Assembly: GCA_902775835.1 (NCBI GenBank) | Contig: CACYNZ010000118.1 | Location: 1-9,999, forward strand | Direction of reading: 5' to 3' | Origin: an uncultured Eubacteriales bacterium | GTDB lineage: Bacteria; Bacillota_A; Clostridia; Christensenellales; Aristaeellaceae | DNA length: 9,999 nucleotides | Shown: piece after piece, positions 8,361 through 9,999 of the stretch | Numbering within the stretch: position 1 is the first letter of the stretch | How the letters are laid out: each line of letters opens with the position of its first letter | Notes under the pieces: model-generated | The model's database searches: none | Told to the model about the DNA's origin: nothing | Seen by the model: the letters and a program-made list of their open reading frames with translations, nothing else | Made by a program: the position numbers and the translations under genes

Positions 8361-8520
8361 ACCAGGGATCCTTCATGCATCCGGAATGGCAGGGAATCCG
8401 GATATGCATGCATATGATGCTCTTCAGGAATGAAAGCGTGACCGCATGTTTCGCCGGAAAGCACCGTCGGCATGCCAGTATTTCCGCGCGTTTCACGAAG
8501 AAAGTACAGAAAAAATGCAC
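8361..8520. other. Intergenic stretch between queA and the tRNA promoter
   Basis: About 160 bp with no supportable gene. It contains one imperfect inverted repeat: ATGCATCCGGA at 8375-8385 pairs with TCCGG 8397-8401 plus ATGCAT 8404-8409, with a 2-base bulge and an 11-base loop. No T-run follows, so it is a weak candidate for the 3' end of the queA transcript at best. The end of the stretch, from about 8500, becomes A-rich just before the tRNA promoter. Confidence 0.4.
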
Positions 8521-8548
8521 TTGACACGGACATAAAAAAGATTACAAT
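8521..8548 (+). promoter_or_regulatory. Strong sigma-A-type promoter of the tRNA-Gly-tuf unit
   Basis: A perfect TTGACA (8521-8526) and TACAAT (8543-8548) are spaced by 16 bp, with an A-rich run just upstream at 8509-8515. Transcription should begin near 8554-8556, about 36 bases before the tRNA. The strength fits a stable-RNA or translation-factor gene. I see no other consensus-like promoter between here and tuf. Confidence 0.8.
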
Positions 8549-8560
8549 ATAGCTTGTCGC

Positions 8561-8576
8561 AAGTCTGTTTAGGCTT
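8561..8576 (+). other. Small hairpin at the start of the tRNA precursor leader
   Basis: AAGTCT (8561-8566) pairs with AGGCTT (8571-8576) with one G-T wobble and a 4-base loop. A competing 4-bp hairpin (CTTG 8553-8556 with CAAG 8560-8563) is also possible. It directly abuts the repeat that encloses the tRNA. Pairing is short, so it may be incidental. Confidence 0.35.
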
Positions 8577-8677
8577 GTTGATGCGGATATGCAGGTGTAG
8601 CTCAATGGTAGAGCGTCGGCTTCCCAAGCCGATTACGTGGGTTCGATTCCCATCACCTGCTCCACTACCGCATCAAC
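8577..8677 (+). repeat. Perfect 10-bp inverted repeat enclosing the tRNA-Gly
   Basis: GTTGATGCGG (8577-8586) is exactly complementary to CCGCATCAAC (8668-8677). The arms lie 4 bases before the tRNA 5' end and 3 bases after its encoded CCA. In the precursor RNA they can form a stalk with the folded tRNA at its tip, which could affect 5' and 3' processing. The pairing is seen directly; the role is inferred. Confidence 0.65.
8591..8664 (+). tRNA. tRNA-Gly (anticodon CCC)
   Basis: A complete 74-base cloverleaf with encoded CCA. The acceptor arms GCAGGTG and CACCTGC pair perfectly, followed by discriminator T and CCA (8662-8664). The D stem is GCTC/GAGC, the anticodon stem TCGGC/GCCGA with loop TTCCCAA, the variable loop TTAC, and the T arm GTGGG-TTCGATT-CCCAT with one G-T pair at its base. 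The anticodon CCC at 8623-8625 reads GGG glycine codons. A strong promoter lies upstream and tuf lies downstream with no terminator between, so it is probably cut from a common tRNA-tuf transcript. A minor glycine isoacceptor in this position is uncommon as far as I know. Confidence 0.97.
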
Positions 8678-8699
8678 CGCCATGAACAGCGACAGGATG

Positions 8700-8719
8700 G
8701 CTGCAACACCTGTTGTAGC
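8700..8719 (+). promoter_or_regulatory. tuf leader hairpin 1
   Basis: GCTGCAACA (8700-8708) pairs with TGTTGTAGC (8711-8719) with one G-T wobble. Allowing for the tight turn this gives 8 bp and an ACCT tetraloop. No T-run follows, so it is not an intrinsic terminator. It is the strongest of three consecutive hairpins between the tRNA and tuf. Confidence 0.55.
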
Positions 8720-8726
8720 AAGCGCG

Positions 8727-8744
8727 GTTCCATGAATGTGGAAC
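8727..8744 (+). promoter_or_regulatory. tuf leader hairpin 2
   Basis: GTTCCA (8727-8732) pairs perfectly with TGGAAC (8739-8744) around a 6-base loop (TGAATG). It starts 8 bases after hairpin 1 and has no T-run after it. Confidence 0.5.
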
Positions 8745-8755
8745 ACGAATAAACC

Positions 8756-8772
8756 TTCGCAGTTTGTGCGAA
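8756..8772 (+). promoter_or_regulatory. tuf leader hairpin 3, next to the ribosome binding site
   Basis: TTCGCA (8756-8761) pairs perfectly with TGCGAA (8767-8772) around a 5-base loop (GTTTG). It ends 5 bases before the AGGAGG of tuf. It could stabilise the 5' end of a processed tuf mRNA or influence ribosome access without hiding the Shine-Dalgarno sequence itself. Confidence 0.5.
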
Positions 8773-8777
8773 AATCG

Positions 8778-8783
8778 AGGAGG
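8778..8783 (+). promoter_or_regulatory. Ribosome binding site of tuf
   Basis: A full AGGAGG lies 8 bp before the ATG at 8792. The strength and spacing match a very highly expressed gene and fix the start. Confidence 0.85.
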
Positions 8784-8791
8784 AGATTCCC

Positions 8792-9999
8792 ATGGCAAAG
8801 GAGCATTTCCAAAGAACTAAGCCCCATGTCAACATCGGCACCATCGGCCACGTTGACCACGGCAAGACGACTCTGACTGCCGCCATCACCATGACCCTGG
8901 CTCAGAAGGGTGAAGCCCAGGCCATGAAGTATGACGACATCGACAAGGCCCCCGAAGAGAAGGCACGTGGAATTACCATCAACACCGCTCACGTTGAGTA
9001 TGAGACCGCGAAGCGTCACTATGCTCACGTGGACTGCCCCGGCCACGCTGACTATGTCAAGAACATGATCACCGGTGCCGCTCAGATGGACGGTGCTATC
9101 CTGGTGGTTTCCGCTCCCGACGGCCCGATGCCCCAGACCCGTGAGCACATCCTGCTCGCCCGTCAGGTTGGCGTGCCCTACATTGTCGTGTTCCTGAACA
9201 AGACCGACATGATGGACGACCCCGAGCTGCTGGAACTGGTTGAAATGGAAATCCGTGAACTGCTGAGCAGCTACAACTTCCCGGGTGACGAGATCCCGAT
9301 CATCCGCGGCAGCGCCCTGAAGGCTCTGGAGTATGTACAGAACGGCGGCACCGATGTGGATACCGCTGAAGAGTGCAAGTGCATCTGGGAACTGATGGAT
9401 GCAGTTGACAGCTACATTCCTGAACCCAAGCGTGCAACCGATCAGCCTTTCCTGATGCCTGTCGAAGACGTGTTCTCCATTTCCGGCCGTGGTACTGTTG
9501 CCACCGGTCGTGTGGAGCGCGGCACCGTGAAGGTGAGCGACACCGTGGAAATCGTTGGTCTGATGGACAAGCCCCGTTCCACCGTTGTTACGGGTGTTGA
9601 AATGTTCCACAAGCTGCTGGACCAGGCAGAGGCCGGCGACAACATCGGTGCCCTGCTGCGTGGCATTCAGCGCAATGAAGTGGAGCGCGGCCAGGTGCTT
9701 GCGAAGCCCGGCACCATCAAGCCCCACACCCATTGCATTGGCCAGGTGTACGTGCTGACCAAGGAAGAAGGCGGCCGTCATACTCCCTTCTTCAATGGCT
9801 ATCGTCCCCAGTTCTATTTCCGTACCACGGACGTGACCGGAAACATCAAGCTTCCCGATGGCGTTGAAATGGTGATGCCTGGTGATAACATCGACATGGA
9901 AATCACCCTGATCACCCCCATCGCTATGGAGCAGGGCCTGCGTTTCGCTATCCGTGAGGGTGGCCGTACCGTGGGTTCCGGCGTTGTAGCCAAGGTCAT
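8792..9999 (+). CDS. tuf: Translation elongation factor Tu (EF-Tu), cut by the window end
   Basis: EF-Tu is the GTPase that delivers aminoacyl-tRNA to the ribosome. The reading frame is open for 402 codons plus two bases and ends in GVVAKV, so only a few residues and the stop appear to be missing. Visible are the P loop GHVDHGKT (19-26), switch [20 protein letters not shown] (81-85) with the catalytic His85, NKTD (136-139) and the SAL motif GSALKAL. Domain 2 has [21 protein letters not shown], and domain 3 has [24 protein letters not shown] and [13 protein letters not shown]. The segment after GSALKALE, before DSYIPEP, is 25 residues against 16 in E. coli; longer linkers here occur in some Bacillota. 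Codon use shifts towards gct, gtt, cgt, ccc and aag compared with upstream genes, as expected for very high expression. It lies downstream of tRNA-Gly in the same probable transcript. Confidence 0.98.
   Translation, partial: MAKEHFQRTKPHVNIGTIGHVDHGKTTLTAAITMTLAQKGEAQAMKYDDIDKAPEEKARGITINTAHVEYETAKRHYAHVDCPGHADYVKNMITGAAQMDGAILVVSAPDGPMPQTREHILLARQVGVPYIVVFLNKTDMMDDPELLELVEMEIRELLSSYNFPGDEIPIIRGSALKALEYVQNGGTDVDTAEECKCIWELMDAVDSYIPEPKRATDQPFLMPVEDVFSISGRGTVATGRVERGTVKVSDTVEIVGLMDKPRSTVVTGVEMFHKLLDQAEAGDNIGALLRGIQRNEVERGQVLAKPGTIKPHTHCIGQVYVLTKEEGGRHTPFFNGYRPQFYFRTTDVTGNIKLPDGVEMVMPGDNIDMEITLITPIAMEQGLRFAIREGGRTVGSGVVAKV

Noticed and set aside
8700..8772. Transcription terminator or attenuator between tRNA-Gly and tuf
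   Set aside because: The three hairpins there have no T-run after them, and there is no leader peptide or alternative terminator pairing that I can see.
8555..8790. T-box riboswitch upstream of tuf
   Set aside because: The glycine anticodon-like region is a genuine complete tRNA with encoded CCA. The expected T-box sequence and specifier-loop architecture are absent.
9188..9210. NKTD in place of the NKCD of E. coli EF-Tu
   Set aside because: The third position of the NKxD motif varies freely among GTPases, and the guanine-contacting N, K and D are kept.
9329..9410. Insertion in EF-Tu between the GTPase domain and domain 2, with a CKC motif
   Set aside because: It is 9 residues longer than in E. 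coli, but longer and variable linkers at this place are known in EF-Tu of Clostridia and relatives, so it is not a novelty.
8633..9781. A 382-codon open frame on the minus strand across tuf and the tRNA
   Set aside because: It is antisense to tuf and part of the tRNA. The strong codon bias of tuf keeps this frame open, and the protein resembles nothing I know.
1..9999. Mobile elements, CRISPR arrays, phage or defence genes
   Set aside because: I saw no transposase, integrase, regularly spaced repeats, target-site duplications or defence domains. Apart from the C39-like gene and the partial first gene, every CDS is a conserved housekeeping gene.

Overview
The window looks like ordinary chromosomal DNA from a fairly GC-rich member of the Bacillota (Firmicutes). 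Supporting points are strong AGGAGG-type ribosome binding sites, a short-form HisG that depends on HisZ, a HisI-HisE fusion, a ruvC-ruvA-ruvB-queA cluster, and a Bacillota-like EF-Tu. The order or genus cannot be resolved by eye. All genes lie on the + strand and are tightly packed. I see no insertion sequence, phage gene or CRISPR array.

Region 1 (1-5126) is the downstream part of a histidine biosynthesis operon: the 3' end of a probable hisZ, then hisG, hisD, hisB (dehydratase only), hisA and a hisI-hisE fusion. A gene for a secreted C39-like cysteine peptidase follows, and a clear intrinsic terminator at 5099-5130 ends the unit. The enzymes cover PRPP to PRFAR (HisG/Z, HisE, HisI, HisA), IGP dehydration (HisB) and the final oxidation (HisD). 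The IGP synthase subunits HisH and HisF are absent from their usual places beside hisA. HisC and the histidinol-phosphate phosphatase are not in the window either.

Region 2 (5132-8360) starts at a good sigma-A-type promoter. It holds ruvC, ruvA and ruvB, the complete Holliday-junction branch migration and resolution machinery, followed by queA of the queuosine tRNA modification pathway. The genes are spaced 5-12 bp apart and look like one operon.

Region 3 (8361-9999) is a roughly 160-bp gap without a gene, then a strong promoter, a tRNA-Gly with anticodon CCC, and tuf (EF-Tu), which is cut by the window end within a few codons of its expected stop. No terminator separates the tRNA from tuf, so the two are probably cotranscribed. 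A perfect 10-bp inverted repeat encloses the tRNA, and three consecutive simple hairpins fill the tuf leader. This structured tRNA-tuf leader is the least ordinary feature here. I found no clearly new multi-gene system.
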